64,000 nt of DNA from assembly GCA_016415585.1 (NCBI GenBank), contig CP066552.1, positions 3,348,001-3,412,000 of the forward strand. The letters are read 5' to 3'. The stretch is from Pectobacterium carotovorum. GTDB taxonomy: Bacteria; Pseudomonadota; Gammaproteobacteria; Enterobacterales; Enterobacteriaceae. Positions 47,991 through 58,894 of the stretch are shown in pieces. Position 1 is the stretch's first letter. Each line of letters starts with the position of its first letter. Under the pieces are notes generated by a model that was not told the origin of the DNA, did no database searches, and saw only the letters and a program-made list of their open reading frames with translations. Made by a program: the position numbers and the translations under genes.

Positions 47991-49157
47991 TCAGACGCCA
48001 ATGGCATATTTCAATGCGCGCTGTTTTAACACGCCAGCGCGCTGTGCAACCATCAGCGCCATATTGCGTGCAAAGCTCAGCGGCGGTAACGCATTACTGA
48101 ACGCGTTATAGAAGAGATCCATCCCGCTTTGCATCATCAGATTATCCGGCATACGGCGGCACTGATAGCGGCGTAAAACACGCTCAGAAGCCCATTCTTC
48201 TCCCGCATTGCGTGCGTTAATTAGCACATCCAGCAGCGCCTCAACGTCGCGATACCCCAGATTAACCCCCTGCCCTGCCAGCGGATTGATGGTATGCGCG
48301 GCATCGCCCAGCAGCACCAAGCCTGGCTTGATATAGGTTTGCGCATGGCGTCTGACCAGCGGGAATGATCCGGCGGAGAGCGCCTTGACCGCGCCCAATC
48401 GCTCAGGAAACGCGGCCGCAATTTCTTTATCCAGCTGTGTAAGCGGCATCGCCTGAAGCTGACGAATGCGCTGCGGACTGTCATACCACACCAGCGATCC
48501 CCACTGGTCAAACAGCGGCAAAAACGCACGCGGGCCGCTCGGCGTAAACTGCTGCCAGGTCACATCCTGCTGGGGTTGAGAGGTCTCTACGCCGATCAAC
48601 ATACAAGACTGACGATACTGCCAGCCGCTGATGCCAATCCCCGCCCACTGGCGAACCTGAGAATTCGCGCCATCGGCCCCCATCACCAGCGCAGCCGTCA
48701 GCTGTTGCCCATCAGCAAGCTGTAAACACCAACCATCATCGGTGCGTTGCAAGTTCTGCGGCGTAGCTGGGCAATAGCATTGGCAGCGATCCTCTTCTTG
48801 CAAACTTTCCCAAAGCGCCAGTTGCAGCACGCGGTTTTCCACCATAAAACCCAGTTCAGGCAGGTGAATGTCGGCAGCATCAAAAACGACTCTGGCATTC
48901 GCCCATTCCCAGGTTTCCAGCCGACGGTAAGGCGCGCTGCGCATCTGCTGTACCCGCTGCCATGCGCCCAGTTCTTTCAATAGCGCAACCGACGCATAAC
49001 CAATCGCCGAGATCCGTAAATCTGGCGGACTGGCGGCATCAAACAGCGTCGGCATTTCCTGCTCAACGACTGCAACCTGAAATCCTTGCTGTGCCAGCCC
49101 AAGCGCCGCGGCCGCACCGACCATGCCACCGCCAACCACAATCGCATCGTAATGCAT
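47991..49157 (-). CDS. ubiF: 3-demethoxyubiquinol 3-hydroxylase
   Basis: 388-residue flavin monooxygenase of the UbiH/UbiF family that adds the C5 hydroxyl in aerobic ubiquinone synthesis. The FAD motif GGGMVGAAAALGLAQQGFQV is N-terminal; the second FAD motif VLLGDAAHTINPLAGQGVNL is near residue 285. The family DG motif appears as VMGADGANSQVR. Convergent with the exported-protein gene, divergent from miaB, as in E. coli. Confidence 0.96.
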   Translation of the reverse strand: MHYDAIVVGGGMVGAAAALGLAQQGFQVAVVEQEMPTLFDAASPPDLRISAIGYASVALLKELGAWQRVQQMRSAPYRRLETWEWANARVVFDAADIHLPELGFMVENRVLQLALWESLQEEDRCQCYCPATPQNLQRTDDGWCLQLADGQQLTAALVMGADGANSQVRQWAGIGISGWQYRQSCMLIGVETSQPQQDVTWQQFTPSGPRAFLPLFDQWGSLVWYDSPQRIRQLQAMPLTQLDKEIAAAFPERLGAVKALSAGSFPLVRRHAQTYIKPGLVLLGDAAHTINPLAGQGVNLGYRDVEALLDVLINARNAGEEWASERVLRRYQCRRMPDNLMMQSGMDLFYNAFSNALPPLSFARNMALMVAQRAGVLKQRALKYAIGV

Positions 49158-49383
49158 ATTGGCTTTATCCTCTCTGGTTCTGGTTTATTCACACCAGTAA
49201 AAATGCATGAAAATAGTGTACTGGATTTGCGGGTAACTTTTCAGAAAAGCCGCATTTTTATAGAAAGTAAGGAGTTATCAAATCAGCGTGGTTTCCGGCG
49301 CTGGTCACAACGTCGGCGAGCGATTACAATACCCCCCCAAATGAGGGGAATCTTTCTTATCCGCACTGAGTAATGGTAAGTCG

Positions 49384-50808
49384 ATGACAAAAAAACTGCA
49401 TATTAAAACCTGGGGCTGTCAGATGAATGAGTACGATTCATCGAAGATGGCTGATTTACTGGGAAGTACGCACGGCTATGAGCTGACTGAAATCGCTGAA
49501 GAAGCCGATGTCCTGCTGCTCAATACCTGCTCGATCCGTGAAAAGGCGCAGGAAAAGGTCTTCCATCAACTTGGCCGTTGGAAAACGCTGAAAGATCTCA
49601 ATCCGAACCTGATTATTGGTGTCGGTGGCTGCGTGGCGTCACAGGAAGGCGCGCATATTCGTGAACGTGCGCACTACGTTGACGTTATTTTTGGCCCGCA
49701 AACCTTGCACCGCCTGCCGGAAATGATTAATCACGTTCAGGGCACGCGTAGCCCCATCGTTGACATCAGTTTCCCTGAAATCGAAAAATTCGACCGCCTG
49801 CCAGAACCGCGCGCCGAAGGGCCGACGGCTTTCGTCTCCATCATGGAAGGCTGTAATAAATATTGCACATTCTGCGTTGTGCCTTATACCCGCGGCGAAG
49901 AAGTCAGCCGCCCGTGCGATGATGTGTTGTTTGAAATCGCTCAGCTGGCCGCGCAAGGCGTGCGTGAAGTTAACCTTTTAGGACAGAACGTCAACGCTTA
50001 TCGCGGCGAAACCTATGACGGTGAAATCTGCTCCTTTGCTGAGCTGCTGCGTCTGGTTGCCGCTATTGACGGGATCGACCGTGTTCGCTTCACTACCAGC
50101 CATCCGATTGAGTTCACAGACGATATTATCAGCGTCTATGAAGATACCCCGGAGTTGGTCAGCTTCCTGCATTTACCGGTGCAAAGCGGCTCTGACCGCG
50201 TGCTGACGATGATGAAACGCCGCCATACCGCGCTGGAATACAAAGCGATCATCCGTAAGCTGCACAACGCGCGCCCTGGCATCCTGATTAGCTCTGACTT
50301 TATCGTCGGTTTCCCTGGTGAAACGCAGGCTGACTTTGAACAGACGATGAAGCTGATTGCCGATGTGAATTTCGATATGAGCTACAGCTTTGTCTATTCC
50401 GCCCGTCCAGGAACACCGGCGGCGGATATGGTTGATGATGTGCCAGAAGAAGAGAAAAAACAGCGTCTGTATCTTCTGCAAGAACGCATCACTCAGCAGG
50501 CAATGCGGTTTAGCCGCCTCATGGTAGGCACCATCCAGCGTATTCTGGTAGAAGGCACCTCACGTAAGAGTGTGATGGAGCTGTCTGGCCGTACGGAAAA
50601 TAACCGCGTCGTTAACTTCGAAGGCACGCCGGATATGATCGGTAAATTCGTCGATGTGGAAATCGTTGATGTTTATACCAACTCGCTGCGCGGCATCGTG
50701 GTACGTACCGAAGATCAAATGGATCTGCGCGTACATGAATCACCATCTTCCGTGATTGCGCGTACCCGCAAAGAGAATGAGATTGGCGTCGGGTTCTATC
50801 AGCCGTAA
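49384..50808 (+). CDS. miaB: tRNA-2-methylthio-N6-dimethylallyladenosine synthase
   Basis: 474-residue radical-SAM methylthiotransferase that modifies A37 of tRNAs reading UNN codons. The N-terminal auxiliary cluster uses C12, C49 and C83. The SAM cluster is C157, C161 and C164 in [12 protein letters not shown]-terminal TRAM domain follows from about residue 375. It has the same length as E. coli MiaB (474). It is followed by a terminator, so ybeZ onward is probably a separate unit. Confidence 0.98.
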   Translation: MTKKLHIKTWGCQMNEYDSSKMADLLGSTHGYELTEIAEEADVLLLNTCSIREKAQEKVFHQLGRWKTLKDLNPNLIIGVGGCVASQEGAHIRERAHYVDVIFGPQTLHRLPEMINHVQGTRSPIVDISFPEIEKFDRLPEPRAEGPTAFVSIMEGCNKYCTFCVVPYTRGEEVSRPCDDVLFEIAQLAAQGVREVNLLGQNVNAYRGETYDGEICSFAELLRLVAAIDGIDRVRFTTSHPIEFTDDIISVYEDTPELVSFLHLPVQSGSDRVLTMMKRRHTALEYKAIIRKLHNARPGILISSDFIVGFPGETQADFEQTMKLIADVNFDMSYSFVYSARPGTPAADMVDDVPEEEKKQRLYLLQERITQQAMRFSRLMVGTIQRILVEGTSRKSVMELSGRTENNRVVNFEGTPDMIGKFVDVEIVDVYTNSLRGIVVRTEDQMDLRVHESPSSVIARTRKENEIGVGFYQP

Positions 50809-50838
50809 CCGACGTTCATTCCCGTCTCAGCATGATGG

Positions 50839-50863
50839 TGGGTGGCTTTGCCACCCATTTTTT
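50839..50863 (+). terminator. Terminator of miaB
   Basis: TGGGTGGC-TTT-GCCACCCATTTTTT, 30 nt after the miaB stop. Confidence 0.92.
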
Positions 50864-51076
50864 ATGGCAGGTTATCCATTCAATAATCCGTTTCAATTTC
50901 ATGCTGCTTACATTTGCTTTTGCGAGGCAGCATCCCAATATCATGATTGTGACTTGCACCATCGGGCATTCACGATGAATAATTCATCCATAGGGCGGAC
51001 ACATCAGGCCGTCTGACAACTGTTCACTTTGTGCGGGCAGGATGGAGCCAGCACAGTAACGCTCAAGAGGAATAAT

Positions 51077-52135
51077 TTGAACGTAACGACAAAAGAGATT
51101 GCCCTTGAACCCGCCGATAACCAACGCCTGCTCAGCCTTTGCGGTCCGTTTGATGACAATATTAAACAGTTAGAACGCCGCTTAGGCATAGAGATCAACC
51201 GCCGGGATAATCAATTTAAACTGGTCGGTAAAAGCCTGCTGACGCAAGCTGCCGCCGATATCCTGCAACGTCTGTATGTCGATACGGCCCCGGTACGTGG
51301 CGTCATTGGTGATATCGATCCTGAGCAAATTCACCTTGCGATTAAAGAATCCCGCGTGCTGGAACAGTCTGCGGAACACGTTCCTGACTATGGCAAAGTG
51401 GTCAACATCCGCACCAAACGCGGCGTGATCAAACCGCGTACACCGAATCAGGCGCAGTATGTCGCCAACATCCTCGATCACGACATCACGTTCGGCGTTG
51501 GCCCTGCGGGAACGGGGAAAACCTACTTAGCTGTCGCTGCCGCCGTAGATGCGTTGGAGCGTCAGGATATTCGCCGCATTCTGTTAACGCGCCCAGCAGT
51601 CGAAGCGGGTGAAAAGCTGGGTTTCCTGCCTGGCGATCTGAGCCAGAAAGTCGATCCTTATTTGCGCCCACTTTATGATGCCCTGTTTGAAATGCTGGGC
51701 TTTGAGCGTGTAGAGAAGCTCATCGAACGCAACGTGATTGAAGTCGCGCCGCTGGCTTACATGCGTGGCCGAACGCTAAACGATGCCTTTATCATTCTGG
51801 ATGAAAGCCAGAACACCACCATCGAACAGATGAAAATGTTCCTGACACGCATCGGGTTCAACTCAAAAGCGGTCATCACGGGTGACGTCACGCAGATCGA
51901 TCTGCCGAAGAATCTGAAATCCGGCTTACGCCACGCGATAGAAGTGCTGGCTGATGTGGAAGAGATCAGCTTTAACTTTTTCCACAGCGAAGACGTGGTG
52001 CGCCATCCAGTGGTCGCACGGATTGTGAATGCCTATGAAGCGTGGGAAAATGCCGAACAGAAACGTAAAGACGCCTTAGCAGAACAGCGTAAGCGTGAAG
52101 CACAGGCTGCGGCATCAGATCAGGAGCAAAAATGA
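51077..52135 (+). CDS. ybeZ: PhoH-like ATPase YbeZ
   Basis: 352 residues. The start is TTG 51077 with GAGGAATAA before it, giving (M)[19 protein letters not shown], which matches E. coli YbeZ; the longer reading to ATG 51029 adds unconserved residues. Walker A is GPAGTGKT and Walker B is [10 protein letters not shown]. The family is linked to RNA/ribosome metabolism together with YbeY, the next gene. It overlaps ybeY by 4 nt (ATGA). Confidence 0.94.
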   Translation: MNVTTKEIALEPADNQRLLSLCGPFDDNIKQLERRLGIEINRRDNQFKLVGKSLLTQAAADILQRLYVDTAPVRGVIGDIDPEQIHLAIKESRVLEQSAEHVPDYGKVVNIRTKRGVIKPRTPNQAQYVANILDHDITFGVGPAGTGKTYLAVAAAVDALERQDIRRILLTRPAVEAGEKLGFLPGDLSQKVDPYLRPLYDALFEMLGFERVEKLIERNVIEVAPLAYMRGRTLNDAFIILDESQNTTIEQMKMFLTRIGFNSKAVITGDVTQIDLPKNLKSGLRHAIEVLADVEEISFNFFHSEDVVRHPVVARIVNAYEAWENAEQKRKDALAEQRKREAQAAASDQEQK

Positions 52136-52611
52136 GTCAGGTGATTCTGGATTTACAAATCGCCAGCGAGCAAGCACAGGGGCTACCGGAAGAAAAAGAC
52201 TTTCAGCGCTGGCTGGAAGGCGTTCTGCCGCAGTTTCAGGAAGTCTCTGAAGTCACCATCCGTATCGTGGATGAGGCCGAAAGCCGCGACCTGAATAACA
52301 CCTATCGTGGTAAAGACAAGCCAACCAACGTGCTGTCGTTTCCTTTTGAGGCACCGCCTGAAGTCGAGCTTCCTTTGCTTGGCGATTTAATCATCTGCCG
52401 TCAGGTTGTCGAGCGTGAAGCCGCCGAGCAGGAAAAAACCATAGAAGAGCACTGGGCGCATATGGTTGTCCATGGTAGCCTGCATCTGCTAGGGTACGAC
52501 CATATCGAAGACAGCGAAGCCGAAGAAATGGAAGCGCTGGAAACCGAGATTATGCAGGGCATGGGTTATGCCGATCCCTACCTTGCAGAAAAAGATGGCC
52601 TCACCGAATAA
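52132..52611 (+). CDS. ybeY: Endoribonuclease YbeY
   Basis: 159-residue metal-dependent RNase involved in 16S rRNA 3'-end maturation and ribosome quality control. The zinc motif is [11 protein letters not shown] near residue 114, with upstream [17 protein letters not shown] typical of the family. Start ATG overlaps the ybeZ stop. A 127-nt gap separates it from corC. Confidence 0.97.
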   Translation: MSQVILDLQIASEQAQGLPEEKDFQRWLEGVLPQFQEVSEVTIRIVDEAESRDLNNTYRGKDKPTNVLSFPFEAPPEVELPLLGDLIICRQVVEREAAEQEKTIEEHWAHMVVHGSLHLLGYDHIEDSEAEEMEALETEIMQGMGYADPYLAEKDGLTE

Positions 52612-52738
52612 ATAGAAATACATTTTGTCTAGCTCGAGATCGGGAAGATATCGGGCATTTGTCTTCACATATCAGCCACTGTGCCGCTTCCAGTTGCTGG
52701 CAATAATCCTTTAACAAGAGTGATGTTAATTAAAACGC

Positions 52739-53617
52739 ATGAGCGACGACCATTCTCAAAACAGCGATGCACCCAGTCCCAAAAAGGGCTTCTTTTCTCT
52801 TATTCTTAATCAGCTTTTTCACGGCGAGCCAAAAGATCGTAACGGTTTACTCACTCTGATTCGTGATTCCGAACAGAATGATCTGATCGATCCTGAAACA
52901 CGAGATATGCTCGAAGGCGTCATGGATATCGCCGACCAGCGTGTACGCGACATCATGATCCCTCGCTCGCAGATGATTACGCTCAAGCGCGATCAAACGC
53001 TGGAAGAGTGTCTGGACGTGATTATCGAATCCGCCCACTCTCGTTTCCCCGTCATTAGCGAAGATAAAGACCACATTGAAGGCATCCTGATGGCGAAGGA
53101 TTTGCTGCCGTTCATGCGCAGCGATTCCGAGCCATTCAGTATGGATAAAGTTCTGCGTTCCGCCGTGGTTGTGCCGGAAAGTAAACGCGTTGATAGGATG
53201 CTGAATGAGTTCCGTTCGCTGCGCTATCACATGGCGATTGTCATCGATGAGTTTGGTGGCGTATCCGGCCTGGTCACGATTGAAGATATTCTTGAGCTGA
53301 TTGTCGGCGAAATTGAAGACGAATATGACGATGAAGAAGACCGAGATATTCGCCAGCTTAATCGCCAGACCTACACCGTTCGTGCTTTAACCGATATCGA
53401 AGATTTTAACGAGGCTTTCGGCACACGGTTCAGCGATGACGAGGTCGACACTATTGGCGGCTTGGTTATGCAGTCTTTCGGCCATCTTCCTGCCCGTGGC
53501 GAAACCATCGACATAGAAGGTTACCTGTTTAAGGTTGCGATGGCGGACAGCCGCCGTATTATTCAGGTTCATGTCAGAATCCCTGACAATGCCCCTCAAC
53601 CAAAATTGGAAGAATAA
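52739..53617 (+). CDS. corC: CorC/YbeX, CBS-domain magnesium/cobalt efflux-type protein
   Basis: 292 residues, the E. coli length. Two CBS domains ([40 protein letters not shown]) are followed by the acidic linker [20 protein letters not shown] and a CorC_HlyC transporter-associated domain. It has no membrane helices, so it is a soluble regulator; links to Mg2+/Co2+ efflux and to ribosome function have been reported. Its stop lies 7 nt before the lnt start. Confidence 0.96.
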   Translation: MSDDHSQNSDAPSPKKGFFSLILNQLFHGEPKDRNGLLTLIRDSEQNDLIDPETRDMLEGVMDIADQRVRDIMIPRSQMITLKRDQTLEECLDVIIESAHSRFPVISEDKDHIEGILMAKDLLPFMRSDSEPFSMDKVLRSAVVVPESKRVDRMLNEFRSLRYHMAIVIDEFGGVSGLVTIEDILELIVGEIEDEYDDEEDRDIRQLNRQTYTVRALTDIEDFNEAFGTRFSDDEVDTIGGLVMQSFGHLPARGETIDIEGYLFKVAMADSRRIIQVHVRIPDNAPQPKLEE

Positions 53618-53624
53618 TTTGGCA

Positions 53625-55154
53625 ATGGTTGTCGCTTCTTTTCTACAACGCCAGCAGGTTAAAGCCCTGCTGGCGCTCTTATTTGGTGCCTGTGGCACGC
53701 TGGCATTTTCTCCCTTTGATTTCTGGCCCGCGGCGATTATCTCGCTCATGGGCCTACAGGCGCTGACGCTCAACCGTACGAGTCGTCAGTCAGCTTGGAT
53801 AGGGTTTTGCTGGGGATTGGGTCTGTTCGGTAGCGGCGTTAACTGGGTTTACGTCAGCATCGCGCAGTTTGGCGGAATGCCGGGCCCTGTCAATATTGCG
53901 CTGGTTATCCTGCTCGCCGCCTATTTGTCGCTCTATCCCCTGCTGTTTTCTGCCTTGCTCTCACGCCTGTGGCCAAAGGCAACGCTATGGCGTCTGACGC
54001 TTGCTGCCCCTGTGCTCTGGCAGTTAACTGAATTTCTGCGCGGCTGGGTGCTCACCGGTTTTCCATGGCTGCAATTCGGCTACAGCCAAATTGACGGCCC
54101 GCTGAAAGGTATTGCGCCCATTCTGGGTATCGACACCATTACCTTCCTGCTGATGAGCCTCAGCGGGCTGTTCGTTTATGCCATCAGCCAACGAAAAATC
54201 GTACCGGCGGCCATTGCTATCGGCGTTTTCGTTTTATCATGGCCGCTGCGCAACGTGCAGTGGTACACCCTGCAAACAGAACGTGCCGTCAATGTCGCGC
54301 TGGTACAGGGCGATATCCCACAGGCTATGAAGTGGGAACAAGACGAGCTGCTGAACACGCTGAAGATTTATCTGGATAACAGCCTGCCCTATATGGACAA
54401 AGCGCCCATCGTTATCTGGCCGGAAACCGCGATTCCCGATATTGAAAGCCGTCAGGCTGCCTATTTGAAGCAGATTGACGATATCCTGCGTAGCCGAAAT
54501 AGCAGCCTGATTACGGGTATCGTCGATATCAGGCGTGAGGGAAATAAAACCGATTTTTATAACTCAGTGATCGTTTTGGGCGACAAAGATCCATATCACT
54601 ACCCCACAACGAACCGTTACAACAAAAACCATCTGGTGCCTTTTGGCGAGTTTGTTCCGTTGGAAACGTTGTTACGTCCGCTGGCACCGTTCTTCGATCT
54701 CCCGATGTCGTCATTTAGCCGAGGAGACTACGTTCAGCCCCAGCTTTCTGTTCATGGCTTCAAGCTCAACGCCGCTATTTGTTATGAAATTATCTTAGGC
54801 CAGCAATTGCGTGATAACTTCCGGCCAGACACCGATATGCTGCTGACCATCTCGAACGATGCCTGGTTTGGTCATTCAATCGGCCCGTGGCAACACTTCC
54901 AGATGGCTCGCATGCGCGCACTGGAATTAGGGCGCCCTCTGGTGCGTAGCACCAATAACGGCGTCACAGGGGTCATTACGCCAGATGGCGAGGTCGGCGC
55001 TAGCCTGCCGCAGTTTACGCGCGCGGTGCTGAGCACGCAGGTCGTGCCAGCAACGGGGATAACGCCTTATGCGCGCTTCGGTTCCTGGCCGCTCTGGATC
55101 ATTACGCTACTGGGCGGTGCCGCTGCCGCTTTCTTCGGTTTGCGTCGCCGATAA
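53625..55154 (+). CDS. lnt: Apolipoprotein N-acyltransferase
   Basis: 509-residue inner-membrane enzyme that adds the third acyl chain to lipoproteins. About six N-terminal helices precede a nitrilase-type periplasmic domain with catalytic E267 (IWPETAIPD), K334 ([13 protein letters not shown]) and C386 (NAAICYEII), numbered from ATG 53625. TTG 53619, with GGAAGA upstream, is a possible start two codons earlier. The in-frame reading back to 53535 overlaps corC and is rejected. Substrates include LptE, encoded at 62.5 kb. Confidence 0.96.
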   Translation: MVVASFLQRQQVKALLALLFGACGTLAFSPFDFWPAAIISLMGLQALTLNRTSRQSAWIGFCWGLGLFGSGVNWVYVSIAQFGGMPGPVNIALVILLAAYLSLYPLLFSALLSRLWPKATLWRLTLAAPVLWQLTEFLRGWVLTGFPWLQFGYSQIDGPLKGIAPILGIDTITFLLMSLSGLFVYAISQRKIVPAAIAIGVFVLSWPLRNVQWYTLQTERAVNVALVQGDIPQAMKWEQDELLNTLKIYLDNSLPYMDKAPIVIWPETAIPDIESRQAAYLKQIDDILRSRNSSLITGIVDIRREGNKTDFYNSVIVLGDKDPYHYPTTNRYNKNHLVPFGEFVPLETLLRPLAPFFDLPMSSFSRGDYVQPQLSVHGFKLNAAICYEIILGQQLRDNFRPDTDMLLTISNDAWFGHSIGPWQHFQMARMRALELGRPLVRSTNNGVTGVITPDGEVGASLPQFTRAVLSTQVVPATGITPYARFGSWPLWIITLLGGAAAAFFGLRRR

Positions 55155-55178
55155 TCGTCCCCTCCTCACATCCCTAAG

Positions 55179-55203
55179 GGCATGCTTTTGCATGCCTTTT
55201 TTT
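55179..55203 (+). terminator. Terminator of lnt operon
   Basis: GGCATGC-TTTT-GCATGCC followed by seven T, 24 nt after the lnt stop. Confidence 0.93.
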
Positions 55204-55208
55204 ATTTA

Positions 55209-55224
55209 TGGCACGGTATTTGCC
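55209..55224 (+). promoter_or_regulatory. Candidate sigma-54 promoter upstream of gltI
   Basis: TGGCAC-GGTAT-TTGCC fits the sigma-54 consensus TGGCAC-N5-TTGCW at 10 of 11 fixed positions, with perfect GG...GC spacing. It would start transcription near 55236, leaving a leader of about 370 nt before gltI. Confidence 0.7.
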
Positions 55225-55304
55225 TCTTATTACCCTGTAAATGGTTGTTTCTGTATTTTTTTGGATATTACGTCGGCGTAAAGCTCTCTACTGGGGCAAG
55301 TGAC

Positions 55305-55319
55305 GCACCAAATTGGTGC
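55305..55319. promoter_or_regulatory. Candidate NtrC-binding site upstream of gltI
   Basis: GCACC-AAATT-GGTGC is a perfect core of the NtrC consensus TGCACC-N5-GGTGCA. A weaker second site (GCTGC-N5-GGTGC, 55334-55348) lies about 29 bp away, near three helical turns, as in NtrC enhancers. Both are downstream of the sigma-54 candidate. The remainder of the lnt-gltI gap (55350-55606) is AT-rich with no gene. Confidence 0.7.
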
Positions 55320-55606
55320 CACCCTTTGACATTGCTGCCATTTGGTGCGGCGGATATCGCAAAAAACAAACATTTCTATTTCAATCTATTTACAATCAGC
55401 TACTTTTTAACTGTATAGACAGTAATTTCGCGCTTTAACGGTGCAGCGTTATCACTGAGAGGTAGCAAAGCATTATGAGTGATGCAGCGATACGCTGTTT
55501 ACCTTGAAGACAATGCTAACTTGAAGATAACGGGCACATTAACCATACGGTTATTAATGACAGCGCTATAACTATTGCACTGCAACGACAGCAAAGGAGT
55601 TAGAAC

Positions 55607-56503
55607 ATGCAAATGCGTAAACTGGCATTATCACTGCTTCTGCTTGGCACCGCCGCCAGCGTAGCTCAGGCTGAAGATCTGGCCGGTACATTGAAAAAGG
55701 TCAAAGATAATGGCGTGATCGTCATTGGACACCGCGAATCGTCCGTGCCTTTCTCTTACTATGACAACACGCAAAAAGTGGTCGGCTACTCTCAAGCCTA
55801 CTCTGACAAAATTGTCGAAGCGGTTAAGAAAAAACTGGATGCGCCTAATCTGCAGGTCAAGCTACTCCCTATCACCTCTCAGAATCGTATCCCGCTGTTG
55901 CAGAACGGTACCTTTGATTTTGAATGTGGCTCAACGACTAACAACCTGGAACGTCAGAAACAAGCCGCGTTCTCTAACACCATTTTCGTGGTCGGTACGC
56001 GTCTGTTAACCAAAAAAGATTCCGGCGTAAAAGACTTCCCAGATCTGGCGGGTAAAACCGTCGTAGTGACTTCCGGCACCACCTCTGAAGTTCTGCTGAA
56101 CAAGCTGAATGAAGAAAAACAGCTGAAGATGCGTATCATCAGTGCGAAAGACCACGGTGACTCCTTTCGTACGCTGGAAAGCGGCCGTGCTGTCGCCTTT
56201 ATGATGGATGATGCACTGCTGGCGGGCGAACGTGCGAAAGCGAAAAACGCCGATCAGTGGGATATCGTCGGCAAAGCACAGTCTGAAGAAGCCTACGGCT
56301 GTATGCTGCGTAAAGACGATCCGCAATTCAAGAAACTGGTTGATGACACCATCGCCGAAGTTCAAACCTCCGGTGAAGCTGAAAAATGGTTCGATCGCTG
56401 GTTCAAACAGCCAATTCCACCAAAAGATCTTAACCTGAACTTTGCACTGTCAGATGAAATGAAGGCCTTGTTCAAAGCGCCAAATGACAAAGCACTAAAC
56501 TAA
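55607..56503 (+). CDS. gltI: Glutamate/aspartate periplasmic binding protein
   Basis: 298 residues. Signal peptide MQMRKLALSLLLLGTAASVA-QA, cleaved near residue 22. The mature protein is a family 3 solute-binding protein: GHRESSVPFSYYDN, the ligand-contact stretch FDFECGSTTNNLERQ, and VVTSGTTSEVLLNKLNEE, almost identical to E. coli GltI. It delivers glutamate and aspartate to GltJKL. AAGGAG precedes the ATG. Confidence 0.98.
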   Translation: MQMRKLALSLLLLGTAASVAQAEDLAGTLKKVKDNGVIVIGHRESSVPFSYYDNTQKVVGYSQAYSDKIVEAVKKKLDAPNLQVKLLPITSQNRIPLLQNGTFDFECGSTTNNLERQKQAAFSNTIFVVGTRLLTKKDSGVKDFPDLAGKTVVVTSGTTSEVLLNKLNEEKQLKMRIISAKDHGDSFRTLESGRAVAFMMDDALLAGERAKAKNADQWDIVGKAQSEEAYGCMLRKDDPQFKKLVDDTIAEVQTSGEAEKWFDRWFKQPIPPKDLNLNFALSDEMKALFKAPNDKALN

Positions 56504-56519
56504 TTAATAATGAAAATAA

Positions 56520-56709
56520 GGGCAGAGTCATCTGCCCTCTGATTGCTGATTCGTGGCAGGACAGACAGGCATGTGATGGTCGTTCCCCATCACATGTTGC
56601 CCCGAGAAATTTCGATAAACAGGAAAATAAACAATACGCCTGTAGTTTGAAACAGAACGGGAATATGGCCGCTCATCAATCTTCAGGGTAGCTTCGCTAC
56701 CCTTTTTTT
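56520..56709 (+). ncRNA. sroC: Probable SroC-type RNA in the gltI-gltJ gap, with terminator
   Basis: The 219-nt gap holds three stems: GGGCAGA-GTCA-TCTGCCC (56520-56537), CATGTGATGG-N7-CCATCACATG (56570-56596) and a classic terminator GGGTAGC-TTC-GCTACCC plus seven T (56686-56709). In E. coli this interval yields SroC, a processed 3'-derived RNA that sponges GcvB. Identification rests on position and on the terminator before gltJ; the 5' end is not determined and the sequence was not aligned to the family model. Confidence 0.6.
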
Positions 56710-56722
56710 ACCGGAGTTCGTT

Positions 56723-57463
56723 ATGTCAATAGATTGGAACTGGGGCATATTTCTACAAGCCGCCCCCTTCGGCAACACAACCTACCTCGGGTGGATTTTG
56801 TCCGGTCTGCAAGTCACCGTCACATTATCTATCTGTGCCTGGATTATCGCGTTTCTCATTGGTTCTTTATTTGGAATCCTGCGTACCGTCCCAAATCGTT
56901 TCCTTGCGGGCATTGGCACCTGCTACGTCGAACTATTTCGCAACGTCCCACTGATTGTCCAGTTCTTTACCTGGTATCTGGTGGTCCCCGAGCTGCTTCC
57001 CGTCAACATCGGCATGTGGTTTAAAGCAGAGCTAGACCCGAATATTCAATTCTTCCTGTCATCGATGATTTGTCTGGGGCTCTTCACCGCAGCGCGCGTT
57101 TGTGAGCAGGTGCGCGCGGGAATTCAGTCTTTACCACGCGGACAGAAAGCGGCCGGGCTGGCGATGGGACTGACGCTGCCGCAAACCTACCGCTATGTGT
57201 TACTGCCGAATGCGTACCGCGTGATTGTTCCGCCGCTGACGTCAGAGATGCTGAATCTGGTAAAAAACTCGGCCATCGCTTCCACGATTGGTCTGGTTGA
57301 TATGGCTGCACAGGCAGGGAAACTGCTGGACTATTCCGCCCACGCGTATGAATCCTTTACCGCCATCACGCTGGCGTACGTTGGCATCAATGCCATCATT
57401 ATGTTGATTATGCAGGTCGTTGAGCGAAAAACCCGTTTGCCGGGCAATATGGGGAGCAAATAA
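56723..57463 (+). CDS. gltJ: Glutamate/aspartate ABC transporter permease GltJ
   Basis: 246-residue polar-amino-acid permease, about five or six helices, with the EAA loop SLPRGQKAAGLAMGLTLPQT and the N-terminal MSIDWNWGIFLQAAPFGNTT as in E. coli. It forms a heterodimer with GltK. CCGGAG lies 8 nt upstream of the ATG. It begins 14 nt after the SroC-like terminator, so some read-through is needed for expression. Confidence 0.97.
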   Translation: MSIDWNWGIFLQAAPFGNTTYLGWILSGLQVTVTLSICAWIIAFLIGSLFGILRTVPNRFLAGIGTCYVELFRNVPLIVQFFTWYLVVPELLPVNIGMWFKAELDPNIQFFLSSMICLGLFTAARVCEQVRAGIQSLPRGQKAAGLAMGLTLPQTYRYVLLPNAYRVIVPPLTSEMLNLVKNSAIASTIGLVDMAAQAGKLLDYSAHAYESFTAITLAYVGINAIIMLIMQVVERKTRLPGNMGSK

Positions 57464-57466
57464 ATC

Positions 57467-58141
57467 ATGCATGAATTTGACTGGAGCTCAATTGGGCCAA
57501 GCATGCCGTACCTGATTCAGGGGATGGTCGTCACACTCAAAATTACGCTAACGGCGGTGGTCTTCGGGATTGTCTGGGGCACGATTCTGGCGGTGATGCG
57601 CCTGTCGCCGATCAAACCCATCAGTTGGTTCGCCAAACTGTATGTGAACCTGTTCCGTTCAGTTCCGCTCGTCATGGTGCTGCTGTGGTTCTATCTGGTG
57701 GTTCCTAGCTTATTACAAAATGTGCTTGGGCTATCGCCGAAAACCGATATTCGACTGATTTCAGCTATGGTAGCCTTCTCGCTGTTCGAGGCAGCCTATT
57801 ATTCGGAAATCATTCGTGCGGGTATTCTCAGCGTGTCACGCGGTCAATCCTCCGCAGCGTTAGCATTAGGCATGACGCACTGGCAATCCATGAAGCTGGT
57901 TATTCTGCCACAGGCATTCCGCGCTATGGTGCCGCTGCTGCTGACGCAGGGGATTGTTCTGTTCCAGGATACCTCACTGGTTTACGTGCTCAGCCTCGCT
58001 GATTTCTTCCGTACCGCCTCAACCATCGGCGAGCGTGACGGAACACAAGTTGAAATGATCCTGTTTGCTGGGTTCATTTATTTTCTCTTCAGCATTACTG
58101 CCTCAATGCTGGTCAGTTACCTGAAAAAAAGGACGGTTTGA
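57467..58141 (+). CDS. gltK: Glutamate/aspartate ABC transporter permease GltK
   Basis: 224 residues, the E. coli length. [20 protein letters not shown] at the start and the EAA loop [20 protein letters not shown] are nearly identical to GltK. Partner of GltJ in the membrane. The start lies 3 nt after gltJ; the TGA shares its last base with the gltL ATG. Confidence 0.97.
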   Translation: MHEFDWSSIGPSMPYLIQGMVVTLKITLTAVVFGIVWGTILAVMRLSPIKPISWFAKLYVNLFRSVPLVMVLLWFYLVVPSLLQNVLGLSPKTDIRLISAMVAFSLFEAAYYSEIIRAGILSVSRGQSSAALALGMTHWQSMKLVILPQAFRAMVPLLLTQGIVLFQDTSLVYVLSLADFFRTASTIGERDGTQVEMILFAGFIYFLFSITASMLVSYLKKRTV

Positions 58142-58866
58142 TGATTTCCCTGAAAAATGTTTCTAAATGGTACGGCCAATTTCAGGTGCTAGCCGACTGC
58201 TCCACAGAAGTAAAAAAAGGTGAAGTTGTGGTCGTCTGCGGGCCTTCAGGCTCTGGCAAATCAACCCTGATCAAAACCGTAAACGGTCTGGAACCGATTC
58301 AAAAAGGTGAAATTACCGTCAATGGCATTGCCGTTAACGATAACAAAACCAATCTGGCTCAGTTGCGTTCCAAAGTCGGGATGGTGTTCCAGCACTTTGA
58401 ACTGTTCCCACACCTGTCGATTATCGAGAACCTGACGCTGGCACAGGTAAAAGTGCTGAAACGTAAGCGTGAAGACGCCAAAGCCAAAGCACAGAAGCTT
58501 CTGGAGCGTGTTGGGCTATCAGCACACGCCAACAAATTCCCAGGGCAGCTTTCCGGTGGTCAGCAACAGCGTGTCGCTATCGCCCGCGCGCTGTGCATGG
58601 ATCCTATTGCGATGTTATTCGACGAACCGACATCCGCGCTCGATCCAGAGATGATCAACGAAGTGTTGGACGTTATGGTTGAATTGGCGCAGGAAGGCAT
58701 GACCATGATGGTCGTCACCCATGAAATGGGCTTTGCCCGTAAAGTGGCGCACCGCGTGATCTTTATGGATGAGGGCAAAATCGTTGAAGACACCCGCAAG
58801 GATGATTTCTTCAATAACCCACAGTCCGAACGCGCTAAAGACTTCCTGGCGAAAATCCTGCATTAA
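58141..58866 (+). CDS. gltL: Glutamate/aspartate ABC transporter ATP-binding protein
   Basis: 241 residues from ATG 58141 ([20 protein letters not shown]), matching E. coli GltL; a TTG one codon earlier is less likely. Walker A GPSGSGKS, signature [14 protein letters not shown], Walker [12 protein letters not shown] and switch region VVTHEMGFA are all present. Last gene of gltIJKL; the MITE-like repeat begins 29 nt after the stop. Confidence 0.97.
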   Translation: MISLKNVSKWYGQFQVLADCSTEVKKGEVVVVCGPSGSGKSTLIKTVNGLEPIQKGEITVNGIAVNDNKTNLAQLRSKVGMVFQHFELFPHLSIIENLTLAQVKVLKRKREDAKAKAQKLLERVGLSAHANKFPGQLSGGQQQRVAIARALCMDPIAMLFDEPTSALDPEMINEVLDVMVELAQEGMTMMVVTHEMGFARKVAHRVIFMDEGKIVEDTRKDDFFNNPQSERAKDFLAKILH

Positions 58867-58894
58867 TATCTGCAGACATGCTTTGCAGGACGAG

